Assembly: GCF_040892615.1 (NCBI RefSeq)
Contig: NZ_JBFRYC010000001.1
Location: 434,001-498,000 of the forward strand
Length of the DNA: 64,000 nucleotides
Reading direction: 5' to 3'
Origin: Thioclava arctica
Lineage (GTDB): Bacteria > Pseudomonadota > Alphaproteobacteria > Rhodobacterales > Rhodobacteraceae
Shown here: piece after piece, positions 26,005 to 35,250 of the stretch
How positions within the stretch are numbered: the stretch's first letter is position 1
Layout: each line of letters starts with the position of its first letter
Program-made: the position numbers and the translations under genes
The notes under the pieces: generated by a model
What the model was told of the DNA's origin: nothing
The model's input: only the letters and a program-made list of their open reading frames with translations
Database searches by the model: none

Positions 26005-27066
26005 ATGCGTAAACTCACCTTCGCCCTGTCGATCGCCAGCGCCATGTTGGGCAGCGCTGCTGCTGCGCAGGCAAACGAAACCATCAATGTCGGAATCTGC
26101 GTATCTTGGCCGGGCTATGCCATGATGGACGTAGCCAAGCAGAAAAACCTGATTCCCGGCTATGACCTGAACATCGTGAACTTCGAGGATCCGCTGGGTG
26201 GGCACGCTGCGCTCGCGGCGGGGCAGATCGACGTCTATGGCTGCACGGCGGATTATATCCCCGTTGCCGTCGATGCGGGCCTGAATGAAGTCAACGTCGC
26301 CTATCTCAACCCGTCTTACGGTGTTGATCACGTGGTTCTTGCCGCCGGGATGACGCCAGAGACGCTTAAGGGAAAGAAGGTCGCCGCACCGCAAGCCTAT
26401 ATTGGTCAATTGCTGATGGGGCTGTGGCTGGACCGCGAGGGCATAGCGCCGGGCGATGTGGATTGGGTGAACCTGAACGCGGATGAGGCCGTGGGGCCGA
26501 TGCTCTCGGGTGACCTTGCTGCGGCCTATATGTATGAGCCGTGGATCTCAAAGGTGATCGAGGCCGCACCTGGCACCAAGTCAATCGTCGACACCACGGA
26601 TCCGGAAATGCTCAAGACCGGCATTTTCATGGATTCGCTTTTCATGAACAAAGACTTCATCGCCAAGAACCGTCCCGCGGCATTGGCCGTGCTGAAGGCC
26701 GAGTGGGATGCCCGCGCCTACTGGCATGCGAATGTCGAAGAGACCAACCAGATGATCGCCGAATATCTGCAATGGCCGGCTGCAGATGTGGCCTCGGTGA
26801 TTGGCACCAATGGCAAAAGCCTTTCGGGCGGCATCTATATGTTTGATTTCGATGAATCGGCGCGCACCTGTGGCGTTCTTGATGGGGCGCCGCCTTTTGG
26901 ATTGCCCAATGGCTCAATGGCCGGATCGGTGGCACTGACCAACGAATGGTGGATCAAGCTTGGCCTTATGAAGAACACGATCGATCCGGCTGTCGGCATT
27001 GATTGTTCCTTGATGGGCGACTTGGTCAAATCCGGCTATCGCCAGTCCTTCCAAGCGACTGAGTAA
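26005..27066 (+). CDS. Taurine/nitrate-type ABC binding protein (NMT1 family)
   Basis: Periplasmic binding protein of the SsuA/TauA/NMT1 superfamily, 353 residues. A signal peptide ends near AAAQA (about residue 23), and the mature protein starts ETINVGICVSWPGY. The middle resembles proteins that bind small nitrogen or sulfur compounds, or pyrimidines. It opens a cluster with a permease, an ATPase, two dehydrogenases, a creatininase-family enzyme and a ureohydrolase. A guanidino or related nitrogen compound is a reasonable guess for the ligand, but it is not shown by the sequence. Confidence 0.88.
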   Translation: MRKLTFALSIASAMLGSAAAAQANETINVGICVSWPGYAMMDVAKQKNLIPGYDLNIVNFEDPLGGHAALAAGQIDVYGCTADYIPVAVDAGLNEVNVAYLNPSYGVDHVVLAAGMTPETLKGKKVAAPQAYIGQLLMGLWLDREGIAPGDVDWVNLNADEAVGPMLSGDLAAAYMYEPWISKVIEAAPGTKSIVDTTDPEMLKTGIFMDSLFMNKDFIAKNRPAALAVLKAEWDARAYWHANVEETNQMIAEYLQWPAADVASVIGTNGKSLSGGIYMFDFDESARTCGVLDGAPPFGLPNGSMAGSVALTNEWWIKLGLMKNTIDPAVGIDCSLMGDLVKSGYRQSFQATE

Positions 27067-27083
27067 CCCTTTGTCAGTTACCT

Positions 27084-27105
27084 CCCCTCGACTTCGGTCG
27101 AGGGG
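27084..27105 (+). promoter_or_regulatory. UUCG-capped hairpin after the binding-protein gene
   Basis: CCCCTCGAC (27084-27092) and GTCGAGGGG (27097-27105) form a perfect nine-pair stem with a TTCG tetraloop, an exceptionally stable fold. No T-tract follows. It lies between the binding-protein and permease genes and probably limits expression of the genes beyond or protects the upstream mRNA. Confidence 0.65.
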
Positions 27106-27123
27106 CCCTTGCGGGAGCCCATC

Positions 27124-27939
27124 ATGCGGCAAAAGTTTCCAACCCGGCGCAAGCCCAAATTCTTACAGGTGCGCATGCCGGTGTCATCGCGCCAAATGCT
27201 GATCTCGGCGATCGGGATTTGGGCCGGGTTCTTTGGCATCTGGATCCTCGCGACCAGCTTGCATTGGGTGAACCCGCTTCTGGTTCCGGCACCCGGCGAT
27301 GTCCTGAGTGCGACTGTTCGCCTGTTCGCTAGCGGTTTTGGTAGCGATGTTCTGATCTCGATGATGCGCGTTCTTGTGTCGTTTACGCTGGCCTGCCTTG
27401 TGGCCATACCGCTGGGGGTGGCGATGGGGGCCTTTCCGGCGGTCGATGCGATCTTTGCGCCGTTCGTATCAGCCTGGCGCTATCTGCCCGCGCCCTCGTT
27501 CATTCCGATCCTGCTGATGTGGTTTGGCACCGGTGAGGCGCCGAAACTGGCGCTGCTGTTTCTGGGCGTGATCTTCTTTCTCATCACGCTGATCGCGGAT
27601 CACACCAAAGAAATTCGCAAAGAGTTGATTGAAACGGCTCTTACGCTGGGGGCCGGGCGGTGGGCCACCGTCTTTGGCGTGATGCTGCCCGCCGTTGCCC
27701 CCAATATCCTGACGGCGATGCGCCAGATGTTGGCCGTGGTCTGGACCTATCTGGTGATCGCCGAGATCGTCGCCTCAACCACGGGTATCGGCGCGATGAT
27801 GATGCGTGCACGTCGCTTTCTGCATACCGACGAAATCCTGTCGGGTATCATCGTGATCGGTGTCTTGGGGCTTATTTTCGACAAAGCCTTCGCGATCCTG
27901 CACCGCCGCCTCTTTCCCTATCTTCAAGAGGTGCGCTGA
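27124..27939 (+). CDS. Taurine/nitrate-type ABC permease
   Basis: Inner-membrane permease of the SsuC/TauC/NrtB family, 271 residues with about six helices. The EAA-type loop reads ETALTLGAGRWATVFGVMLP near residue 175. The ATG at 27124 has GGGAG in front; the frame extends to a TTG at 27109, less likely. Its stop overlaps the ATPase start (TGATG). Functions with the proteins at 26005 and 27939. Confidence 0.9.
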   Translation: MRQKFPTRRKPKFLQVRMPVSSRQMLISAIGIWAGFFGIWILATSLHWVNPLLVPAPGDVLSATVRLFASGFGSDVLISMMRVLVSFTLACLVAIPLGVAMGAFPAVDAIFAPFVSAWRYLPAPSFIPILLMWFGTGEAPKLALLFLGVIFFLITLIADHTKEIRKELIETALTLGAGRWATVFGVMLPAVAPNILTAMRQMLAVVWTYLVIAEIVASTTGIGAMMMRARRFLHTDEILSGIIVIGVLGLIFDKAFAILHRRLFPYLQEVR

Positions 27940-28727
27940 TGTCTCAACCTTTGCTTCAGATTAATAACGTCTCGAAAACCTTCGCCTTGTCCAAAGGGCA
28001 GTCTCTAACGGCTGTCGATAATGTTTCTTTTGCGGTTGAGAAGGGCTCGATCTGTGTCCTTCTGGGGCCATCAGGTAGCGGCAAATCAACCATTCTGCGG
28101 ATGATCGCTGGGCTTGAGACGCAAAGCAGCGGGACGATCGCGCTGAAGGGGGCCGAGATTGACGGCCCGGCGCGCGAACGCGGGATGGTCTTTCAGGCTT
28201 ACACGTCGTTTGACTGGATGTCGGTTGGCAAAAATGTCGAGTTCGGGATGAAGGTCAACGGCGTCCCGGCCAAAGAACGGCGCGAGCGTGCAGCCCATTT
28301 CATTGGTCTCGTCGGGCTGTCAAAGTTCATCGACACCTATCCGTCCCAGCTTTCGGGCGGGATGCGTCAGCGGGTGGCGATTGCGCGGACCTTGGCGAAT
28401 GCGCCCGAAGTGTTGCTAATGGACGAACCGTTCGGCGCGCTGGATGCCGAAACGCGCTGGCAGATGCAGGAATTGATGATCGAGGTCGCCGAAGCCTCGG
28501 GAACGACGATGATCATCGTGACCCATGACATCGAAGAGGCGATTTTTCTGGCGGATAAAATCGTCTTTCTGTCCAGCCATCCGGGTCGGATCAAAGAAGA
28601 GATCATCCCCGATTTCAAACCGGCAGAACGACTGCGCAGCAAGGAAGAGTTGCTGGAATGTCCGGGGTATATCGACATTGAGCGCAAGATCATGCGGATG
28701 ATGCGTGAAGAGGGGCAGCACGGATGA
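27939..28727 (+). CDS. Taurine/nitrate-type ABC ATPase
   Basis: ATPase of the SsuB/TauB family, 262 residues. Walker A GPSGSGKST lies near residue 43, Q-loop in VFQAYTSFDWM, signature LSGGMRQR, Walker B LLMDEPFGALD, and H-loop VTHDIEEAIF. The true start at 27939 overlaps the permease stop; the longer frame to 27660 runs over the permease. The last codons overlap the following dehydrogenase (ATGA). Confidence 0.93.
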   Translation: MSQPLLQINNVSKTFALSKGQSLTAVDNVSFAVEKGSICVLLGPSGSGKSTILRMIAGLETQSSGTIALKGAEIDGPARERGMVFQAYTSFDWMSVGKNVEFGMKVNGVPAKERRERAAHFIGLVGLSKFIDTYPSQLSGGMRQRVAIARTLANAPEVLLMDEPFGALDAETRWQMQELMIEVAEASGTTMIIVTHDIEEAIFLADKIVFLSSHPGRIKEEIIPDFKPAERLRSKEELLECPGYIDIERKIMRMMREEGQHG

Positions 28728-29479
28728 CACTCTCATTCTCCGGACGCAGCGTTGTCATCACCGGCTCAAGCCGCGGGATCGGATTTGGCATCGCACAGGG
28801 CTTTGCGCAGGCGGGCGCGCAGCTACATCTGATTGCCGATGACGCCGCCATCCATGAGCGCGCGGCAGAACTGGGCGCGACATCGGCGCAGGCAGATATC
28901 TCTGACAAGGGACAGGTTGCCGAAGCGCTGGCTCCGCTTGGTCGGATCGACGTGCTGATCAACAATGCCGGCTTGGAGCTGATGACGCCCATCAGTGACG
29001 GTTCTGACGCGGTCAGCGATGCGTTTCGCCGGGTGATCGACATCAATGTCACCGGGACGGCATTGGTGACCGCCGCAGCCTTGCCGCGCATGGGCGCGGG
29101 GGGCGCGATCGTGAATACGGCTTCAATCTGGGGTCGGGTCGCCGAGCCGGGCTTTGGCGCCTATGTCGCCTCGAAACACGCGATCATCGGGCTGACCAAG
29201 ACCTGGGCGCGCGAATTGGGGCCGCGTGGCATTCGCGTCAACGCGGTCTGTCCCGGCTGGGTGCGCACCGAGGCCTCGATGCGTTCTCTGGGCCGGATCG
29301 CTGCGGAGTCAGGGGAGGACGAGGCCGAGTTGTTGGATAGCATCGTTGCCGGGCAGGCTCTGCCGGGGCTGATGGAGCCACCCGATATGGCCCAGACCTA
29401 TCTGTTTCTGGCCTCGGACTTGGCCAGCAATATCACTGGCCAGTCGCTGGGCGTGGACCGAGGAGAAGTGCCGTGGTGA
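28724..29479 (+). CDS. Short-chain dehydrogenase/reductase
   Basis: Classical SDR of 251 residues. Cofactor motif TGSSRGIG near residues 13-20, NNAGLEL near 80, and catalytic YVASK near 145 with the preceding serine in NTASIWG. It is coupled to the ATPase before it and to a second SDR after it (overlap at 29473-29479). Probably one oxidation or reduction step on the imported compound. Confidence 0.9.
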   Translation: MTLSFSGRSVVITGSSRGIGFGIAQGFAQAGAQLHLIADDAAIHERAAELGATSAQADISDKGQVAEALAPLGRIDVLINNAGLELMTPISDGSDAVSDAFRRVIDINVTGTALVTAAALPRMGAGGAIVNTASIWGRVAEPGFGAYVASKHAIIGLTKTWARELGPRGIRVNAVCPGWVRTEASMRSLGRIAAESGEDEAELLDSIVAGQALPGLMEPPDMAQTYLFLASDLASNITGQSLGVDRGEVPW

Positions 29480-30180
29480 AACCGTTGCAAGGCAAACGCG
29501 CGTTGGTCACGGGGGCCGCCAGCGGGATCGGGCGGGCCATCGCCTTGGCGTTGCACGATGCCGGGGCCAAGGTGATCGGGCTTGATCTGGTTGCGTCCGA
29601 GGGCGACATCGCGATCCTGCCCTGTGATCTTGTCAATGAGGCTCAGATCAAGACCACCATTGGCGAGGCGGCCCGACGCTTGGGTGGCATCGACATTCTG
29701 ATCAACAATGCGGGCATCTTCGAAGAGCGGTCCTTGGCCGATCTTAGTGCCGATCATATCGACCGGATGACCACCATCAATCTGCGCGCGCCAATGCTGG
29801 TCGCGCGCGAGGTTTTAGCACATCTCCCCGAGGGCGGGCGGATCATCAATGTCGTATCGGAGCTGGCCTATCTGGGGCGCGCGGGGGGCTCTGTCTATGC
29901 GGCCACCAAGGCGGCGATGCTGGGGGCCACCCGATCTTGGGCGCGCGAATTGGCGCCGCGCATTTTGGTAAATGCAGTCGCGCCGGGCCCCACCGATACA
30001 CCGCTGCTGGATTTCGAAAACCTCAGCCCCGAGGGCAAGGCCTTGGAAACCAACAACCCCCTTGGCCGCATTGGCCGCCCCGAAGAAGTGGCCGCGGCGG
30101 TGGTCTTTCTGGCCGGGCCGGGAGCCACCCTTTTTACCGGGCAATGCCTTGGCGCCAATGGCGGCGCGGCCATGACATAA
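29473..30180 (+). CDS. Short-chain dehydrogenase/reductase
   Basis: Second SDR of the cluster, 235 residues. TGAASGIG marks the cofactor site, NNAGIFEERS follows, and the catalytic YAATK lies near residue 140 with a serine in NVVSELAYLG. It appears to start at GTG (29473, or 29476), inside the end of the previous gene; GGAG at 29462 is a possible ribosome site. The two tandem SDRs differ clearly, so they are not a recent duplication and may catalyse successive steps. Confidence 0.88.
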   Translation: MVKPLQGKRALVTGAASGIGRAIALALHDAGAKVIGLDLVASEGDIAILPCDLVNEAQIKTTIGEAARRLGGIDILINNAGIFEERSLADLSADHIDRMTTINLRAPMLVAREVLAHLPEGGRIINVVSELAYLGRAGGSVYAATKAAMLGATRSWARELAPRILVNAVAPGPTDTPLLDFENLSPEGKALETNNPLGRIGRPEEVAAAVVFLAGPGATLFTGQCLGANGGAAMT

Positions 30181-30962
30181 TGGATCAGAGTATGACAGAT
30201 AGTGTATTTTACGCAGAGCTTCCTTGGCCCGATGTCGAGGCGCGCATTGCTGCCGGGGCGCCCGTTTTTCTACCCTTAGGCGCAACCGAGCAGCATGGTC
30301 GCCATATGGCGCTGAATGTCGATGTGGTGATCCCCACGGCGATTGCGGCACGTGCGGCGGCTGAACTGGGCGGGCTGGTCTTGCCCACCGTTGCTTATGG
30401 CAATCGCTCGCAGCCCAAGACGGGCGGGGGGCCGGGCTTTCCCGGCACGCTCAATCTGAGTGCGCATACGTTTTCGCTGATCGTGCGCGATGTGATCTGC
30501 GAGTTGTTTCGCCAGAACGTGCGCAAGATCGTCACCGTGAATGGGCATTACGAAAATATCGGTCCGACGATTGAGGGGATCGAACTGGCGCTGGATGCGA
30601 TCGGTCGCGACCGCGCTGCGGACCTTGTCATTTTGCGCGTCGATCATTGGGATATGGTGCGCCCCGAAACGCTGGATCGCATCTTCCCCAATGGCTATCC
30701 GGGGATCGAGCTGGAGCATGCCTCGGTGCTGGAAACCTCGATGATGATGGCGCTGCGCCCCGAGTTGGTGGACCTGTCCAAGGCACGCCATGACGGCCCC
30801 GCCGCCTTCCTGCCCTATGATCGCTTCCCCAAACCTTGCGCCGAGGTCCCACCCTCGGGCGTGCTGTCGCTGACCGAAGGGTCATCGGCCGAGAATGGCG
30901 AACTGTTGCTCGCCGATTGCGTGGCGGGCATCACAGCCGCTGCTGCGCGAGAATTCAACTGA
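30180..30962 (+). CDS. Creatininase family amidohydrolase
   Basis: Metal-dependent hydrolase of the creatininase superfamily, 260 residues. The signature LGATEQHGRHMALNVDV (about residues 36-52) supplies the Glu, His and Asp metal ligands, and NGHYENIGP further on is a second conserved site. Family members open creatinine or hydrolyse formamides such as ArfB substrates. The ATG at 30180 overlaps the SDR stop; an in-frame ATG at 30192 is also possible. Followed directly by a ureohydrolase, it points to degradation of a cyclic amide or guanidino compound (inference). Confidence 0.9.
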   Translation: MDQSMTDSVFYAELPWPDVEARIAAGAPVFLPLGATEQHGRHMALNVDVVIPTAIAARAAAELGGLVLPTVAYGNRSQPKTGGGPGFPGTLNLSAHTFSLIVRDVICELFRQNVRKIVTVNGHYENIGPTIEGIELALDAIGRDRAADLVILRVDHWDMVRPETLDRIFPNGYPGIELEHASVLETSMMMALRPELVDLSKARHDGPAAFLPYDRFPKPCAEVPPSGVLSLTEGSSAENGELLLADCVAGITAAAAREFN

Positions 30963-30972
30963 GGATATGCCC

Positions 30973-31926
30973 ATGACGACCTTTCACCAGCCCGTTGACG
31001 CTGCAAAAGTTCCCCGCTTTGCGGGTCATTCGACCTTCATGCGCCTGCCTGCCGTGCCGACGGCCGAGGGGCTTGATATCGCGTTGGTTGGCATTCCGTG
31101 GGATGGTGGCACCACAAATCGGGCGGGCGCGCGTCACGGCCCTCGCGAGGTGCGCAATCAATCAAGCCTGATGCGCGCGGCGCATCATGCGTCGGGCATA
31201 GCGCCGTTCAGCATCGCCAATGTTGCCGATGTCGGGGATCTGCCGGTGAACCCGATTAACCTGCTTGATGGGTTGAATTTGATCGAGACGGGGATGGCGA
31301 AGATCGTGGCCAGCGGTGCGCTGCCGCTCTCGTGTGGCGGCGACCATTTGACGACGCTGCCGGTGTTGCGCGCCCTCGCCAAATCAGGGCCTGTCGGGCT
31401 GATCCATTTCGACGCGCATTCCGACACCAATGACAGCTATTTCGGCGACAACCCCTTTACTCACGGCACGCCCTTCCGGCGCGCCATCGAAGAAGGCCTG
31501 CTAGACCCGCATCGGATTGTGCAGATCGGCATCCGGGGATCGGTTTATGAACCGGGCGAGCATGATTGGGCCAAGGCTCAGGGCATCCGCATCATCTATA
31601 TGGAAGAGTTCGTGCGTCGCGGCGTCGCCGAGGTGATGGCTGAGGCGCGTACCATCGTGGGGGACGCCCCGACCTATGTCACCTTCGATGTGGATTCGAT
31701 TGATCCTTCGATGGCGCCGGGCACTGGGACCCCTGAAATCGGCGGGTTTACCACGCGCGAGGCGCAAGAGATGGTTCGGCTATTGGCCGGGGTGAACATC
31801 ATCGGTGCTGATGTGGTCGAGGTCGCGCCTCCGTTCGATCTGGCGGGCATGACGGCGCTTGTCGGCGCGACGCTGATGTTCGAGTTGCTTTGCGTGATGG
31901 CTGATTTGGTGGATCGTCGCCGCTAA
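30973..31926 (+). CDS. Ureohydrolase (agmatinase/guanidinobutyrase-like)
   Basis: Arginase/agmatinase superfamily enzyme of 317 residues, expected to cleave a guanidino group to urea using two metal ions, Mn or Ni. The ligand motifs are intact: CGGDH, HFDAHSDT and FDVDSIDPSMAPGTGTPE. GAGGA lies seven bases before the ATG at 30973. It is the last gene of the TetR-type cluster. Agmatine, guanidinobutyrate, guanidinopropionate or guanidine itself are possible substrates; the sequence does not decide. No HypA/HypB-type nickel factors are nearby. Confidence 0.9.
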   Translation: MTTFHQPVDAAKVPRFAGHSTFMRLPAVPTAEGLDIALVGIPWDGGTTNRAGARHGPREVRNQSSLMRAAHHASGIAPFSIANVADVGDLPVNPINLLDGLNLIETGMAKIVASGALPLSCGGDHLTTLPVLRALAKSGPVGLIHFDAHSDTNDSYFGDNPFTHGTPFRRAIEEGLLDPHRIVQIGIRGSVYEPGEHDWAKAQGIRIIYMEEFVRRGVAEVMAEARTIVGDAPTYVTFDVDSIDPSMAPGTGTPEIGGFTTREAQEMVRLLAGVNIIGADVVEVAPPFDLAGMTALVGATLMFELLCVMADLVDRRR

Positions 31927-32117
31927 GGTCAATCTGCAATTTGCATTCGATACCGTAGCAAATGGCATCTCTGGGCAGTCATGTTTTCACCAACGAGAAA
32001 TTGCGGTGACAAGGTTTCTCATGGCGACGGCTAGGCGTTGTGGCTCGGCGGGTTTTGATGGTCACGGCGCTTGCTTCACAGGCAGCGTGCCGTGCGCCCG
32101 TCCAGAAAATTGCGAAA

Positions 32118-32639
32118 TCAGATGGGACACTTGGGCATCGCAGCCGACGCCATGTCGCCATTGATCTTGTGCAGCGTTCCACCCGCAATCCGGATTGGAT
32201 CGAAGGGCACAAAATCCTGCACGCCCGCTGATACGCGCACGACATCATAACAGCCGGCATAGGCTTGGCGCGTGCCGGAATCCGAGAGGGTCTCGATCAC
32301 CACGGGCACCGCGTAATGGGTCGTGCTCATTGCGGTGTCCGATGTCACGAAGCCCAACTTCAACCAGACATGCGCGGTATCGGAAAATCCATCGCGAAAT
32401 TTCGCGTAATCCGCCGCAAGCGCGTTTGCGTCAAGCTCGGGCGTGCCGCGCAGTTTGTAGCTATAGGCGCGGGCATATTGCGACAGGTTGATGGCGTTGT
32501 AATAGGATCTGATCACATCAACCGCGCTGGAGCGATTGTCGGAATAATCGGGGCGGGTAAAGGGCTGGGGCGCTGATTGCTGCGCGTTTGCGCAAGACAT
32601 ACAGCTAAGCACGATCAGTCCGCCAAGAGCTATCCGCAT
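32118..32639 (-). CDS. Exported protein of unknown function
   Basis: Small secreted protein of 173 residues. A hydrophobic signal peptide covers about 1-19 (ending CANA); the VLSC within it is a weak lipobox candidate. The rest contains DVIRSYYNAINLSQYARAYS, which resembles the first helices of NTF2-like or SnoaL-like folds, but the match is loose. It converges on the ureohydrolase. No specific function can be given. Confidence 0.7.
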   Translation of the reverse strand: MRIALGGLIVLSCMSCANAQQSAPQPFTRPDYSDNRSSAVDVIRSYYNAINLSQYARAYSYKLRGTPELDANALAADYAKFRDGFSDTAHVWLKLGFVTSDTAMSTTHYAVPVVIETLSDSGTRQAYAGCYDVVRVSAGVQDFVPFDPIRIAGGTLHKINGDMASAAMPKCPI

Positions 32640-32934
32640 GATGTTTCTACCCTTTTCGATCTGTCTGTGACGGGGGACGGGGTCTTGCGATTTTCGTCAG
32701 CCCCAAACCTATCCAGGTGAGGCTTTGGCAGCAATGCACGCAGCGCGCGCCTCACGCGGAAGTTGGTTTTTGCGCGGCGCGCCGCCAGAAATGCGGGGTC
32801 TTGGGTGCCTGTCGCCACACTTGCCCCCGCAGCGCTTCCGTGGTGTTCTCAGCGCAACCCGTTTGTCCTTGCGCGCGCTGCACCCCTTTTCTTGCACATC
32901 GGCCAATGCCAAACGCCAAATCCCCGGAGGCCCC

Positions 32935-34911
32935 ATGCGTTGGATCGTTCGCGCCATTGCTCTTATCTTGCTGCTTGCACTGACGGCCGGGGGGGCGCTG
33001 CTGCTGATCCCGTCGAAAAAGATCGCCCAGATTGCCGAGACCCAGTTTGAGGCCGCGACCGGGCGCAAAATGACTCTGACGGGCGCGGTTCATGCAACGC
33101 TATGGCCGCAGTTGGGGGTGCGCATGGGGCCGGTGGAAATCGCCAATGCGTCTTGGGCCAAGGACGGGCCGATGCTGTCTGCCAAAGAGGTCGAAATCGG
33201 GGTTGAGCCTGCGGTGCTGTTTGGCGGGGAGATCCGCGTCTCCAAGGTCAAGCTGCTGGCGCCCCAGATCCTGCTTGAGCGGCGCAAAGATGGCACGGGC
33301 AATTGGGAATTTACCCCCCCGGCCAAGCCCGCCAGCACCGACCCCGCCGGGAAGAAGGTCCCGAGCGCGGGCAGCGTGAGGCAGGCTTTCAGCTTGGATC
33401 AGGGTATCATCAGCGATGGGTCGCTGACTTGGATCGACCAAGCGACGGGCCAGCGCATCGCCCTGTCCAAGATCGACGCGACGCTGGAAATCCCGTCCTA
33501 TACCGGCCCGGCCAATTTCAACCTCAAGGCCGAACTCAATGGCCAGCCGATGACCCTGACGGGCACGCTGGCGCAGTTTGCGGCGGGCTTGACGGGCAAG
33601 GCGGTGCCAGCGGATGTGACGGTTGGGGTAGGGGCTTCAAACGTGGCGTTTAAGGGCAATCTGGGCACGTCGCCACTGGCTGCGCAGGGCAAACTGGTCG
33701 CTACTCTCAAAAATCCAGCGGCGCTGGCGGCCCTTGTTGGCCAGTCGATATCTGATCTGCCCCAAGGGTTGGGCCATGACAGTATCACCGCCAAGGGGGA
33801 TGTGACGCTCTCGCCAAACGGAGCGCTAGACCTGACGGGAGGTCAGATTACGCTCGATAGCAATGCGATGCGCGTGGCGGGCGCTCTGACATTTCCCAAG
33901 GGCAAGCCCAAGATCACTGCGCAGATTGATGCGGATGCGCTGAACCTGTCCGCGCTGGCGGCATCAAACGGGGGCGGCGGAGGTGGAGGCACGGGCTCTG
34001 GCACCAAAGCGGCCAGCGGCTGGTCAACCGCGCCCATTGACCTGAGCGCCTTGCACATGGCGGACGCGCAGATCACGCTGAACGCCCCCTCGATCGACCT
34101 TGGGGTGAGTAAGCTGGGCCAGACCCGCGCGCAGATCACGCTGGAAAATGGCCGCGCAGTGGCCGATCTGCGCCAAGTGTCGGCCTATGGCGGCGACATC
34201 TCGGGGCAGGTGGTGGCCAATGCGCGCGGCGGGCTGTCAGTGGCGGCTAATCTGGTGGCCAAAGGCGTTTCATTAGAGCCGCTTCTCAGCGATCTGGCCG
34301 ATTACAAGCGCCTCGATTCCGAGGCCGATGTGACGGTAAAGCTGCTGGCCTCGGGCAATAGCGAGGCGGCGCTGGCGCGCTCGCTGTCGGGCTCGGGCAA
34401 TTTCACGCTGGGAAAGGGCGCGTTGCAGGGGCTTGATTTGGTGGGCATGCTGCGCACGCTGAACCTGAACTATGTGGGCGAGGGGGCGAAGACGATCTTT
34501 GATCAGATCAGTGCCAGCTTCACCATTGATAAAGGGGTGCTGAGCAATGATGACCTAGCGCTCAAGGCACCGCTGCTAAGCGCGGCTGGCAAGGGGCAGG
34601 TGAATGTCGGCGCGCAGACGCTGAATTACACGCTGACACCCACCGCGCTGAGCAAGGCTGATGGCAGCGGCGGCGTGCAGGTGCCGCTGACAATCACCGG
34701 ACCCTGGGCCAAGCCGAAATTCGGCCTCGATATGAATGCGATCACCGGCGACAAGGTCGATGCGGCCAAGAAAGACCTTGAAAACAGGGCTAAGTCCGAG
34801 GTTGCCAAGAAGCTTGGGATCACGCCTCAAGACGGCCAGAGTGCGCAAGACGCCGTGCGTCAAAAGCTGGAAGACGAGGCCAAGAAGGGGCTTTTGAAAC
34901 TGTTCAAGTAA
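32935..34911 (+). CDS. AsmA family protein
   Basis: Large envelope protein of 658 residues. A single N-terminal membrane helix (AIALILLLALTAGGALLLIP) is followed by the AsmA opening KIAQIAETQFEAATGRKMTL and a long periplasmic beta-rich region, with a GGGGGGG linker near residue 345. AsmA-like proteins are implicated in outer-membrane biogenesis and lipid transport between membranes. CCGGAGG lies before the ATG at 32935; the longer frame upstream has no family resemblance. Confidence 0.9.
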   Translation: MRWIVRAIALILLLALTAGGALLLIPSKKIAQIAETQFEAATGRKMTLTGAVHATLWPQLGVRMGPVEIANASWAKDGPMLSAKEVEIGVEPAVLFGGEIRVSKVKLLAPQILLERRKDGTGNWEFTPPAKPASTDPAGKKVPSAGSVRQAFSLDQGIISDGSLTWIDQATGQRIALSKIDATLEIPSYTGPANFNLKAELNGQPMTLTGTLAQFAAGLTGKAVPADVTVGVGASNVAFKGNLGTSPLAAQGKLVATLKNPAALAALVGQSISDLPQGLGHDSITAKGDVTLSPNGALDLTGGQITLDSNAMRVAGALTFPKGKPKITAQIDADALNLSALAASNGGGGGGGTGSGTKAASGWSTAPIDLSALHMADAQITLNAPSIDLGVSKLGQTRAQITLENGRAVADLRQVSAYGGDISGQVVANARGGLSVAANLVAKGVSLEPLLSDLADYKRLDSEADVTVKLLASGNSEAALARSLSGSGNFTLGKGALQGLDLVGMLRTLNLNYVGEGAKTIFDQISASFTIDKGVLSNDDLALKAPLLSAAGKGQVNVGAQTLNYTLTPTALSKADGSGGVQVPLTITGPWAKPKFGLDMNAITGDKVDAAKKDLENRAKSEVAKKLGITPQDGQSAQDAVRQKLEDEAKKGLLKLFK

Positions 34912-35032
34912 TGCGTTGCAGGCAGGGCCGGTTCAGGCCTGTCGTGCCCAGCCCACGCATCTTTCGAGACGTTTTGGCGTGAAAGGCAGGCACGGGCCGC
35001 GCAGTGTTTTGGGATGGGTATGCGAGGGGGCG

Positions 35033-35232
35033 GTGGCGTTGGCACCCAGTCAAAGGCCGGAGCTGGATCCGCGTCTTCTGCGCTATCTTGAAGCGACCGA
35101 AGCCGTCTTGTGGCAGGGGTATCCGAAAGCCGGCAGCTTCTTGCCGCGGGCACAAATTGCCAGCGTCGTCGCCCTTATTTTGCTGTCGGTCTTTCTTTGT
35201 TTTGGCGCGATGGGCTTGGTCGGTCGCACTAG
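35033..35232 (+). pseudogene. Truncated bacterial PH-domain-type membrane protein
   Basis: About 66 codons starting at a GTG encode PELDPRLLRYLEATEAVLWQ, then GYPKAGSF and a membrane helix (IASVVALILLSVFLCFGAMG). This is the usual N-terminal arrangement of bacterial PH-domain (bPH2-like) membrane proteins, whose PH domain should follow. Here the frame runs into an IS element and stops at 35263. A possible last piece, MEGLAALVHDLGA, is found beyond the IS at 36204-36245, but the roughly 100 intervening residues are missing, so insertion was probably followed by a deletion. Confidence 0.6.
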
Positions 35233-35250
35233 GATCTGGCTCATTGAGGT

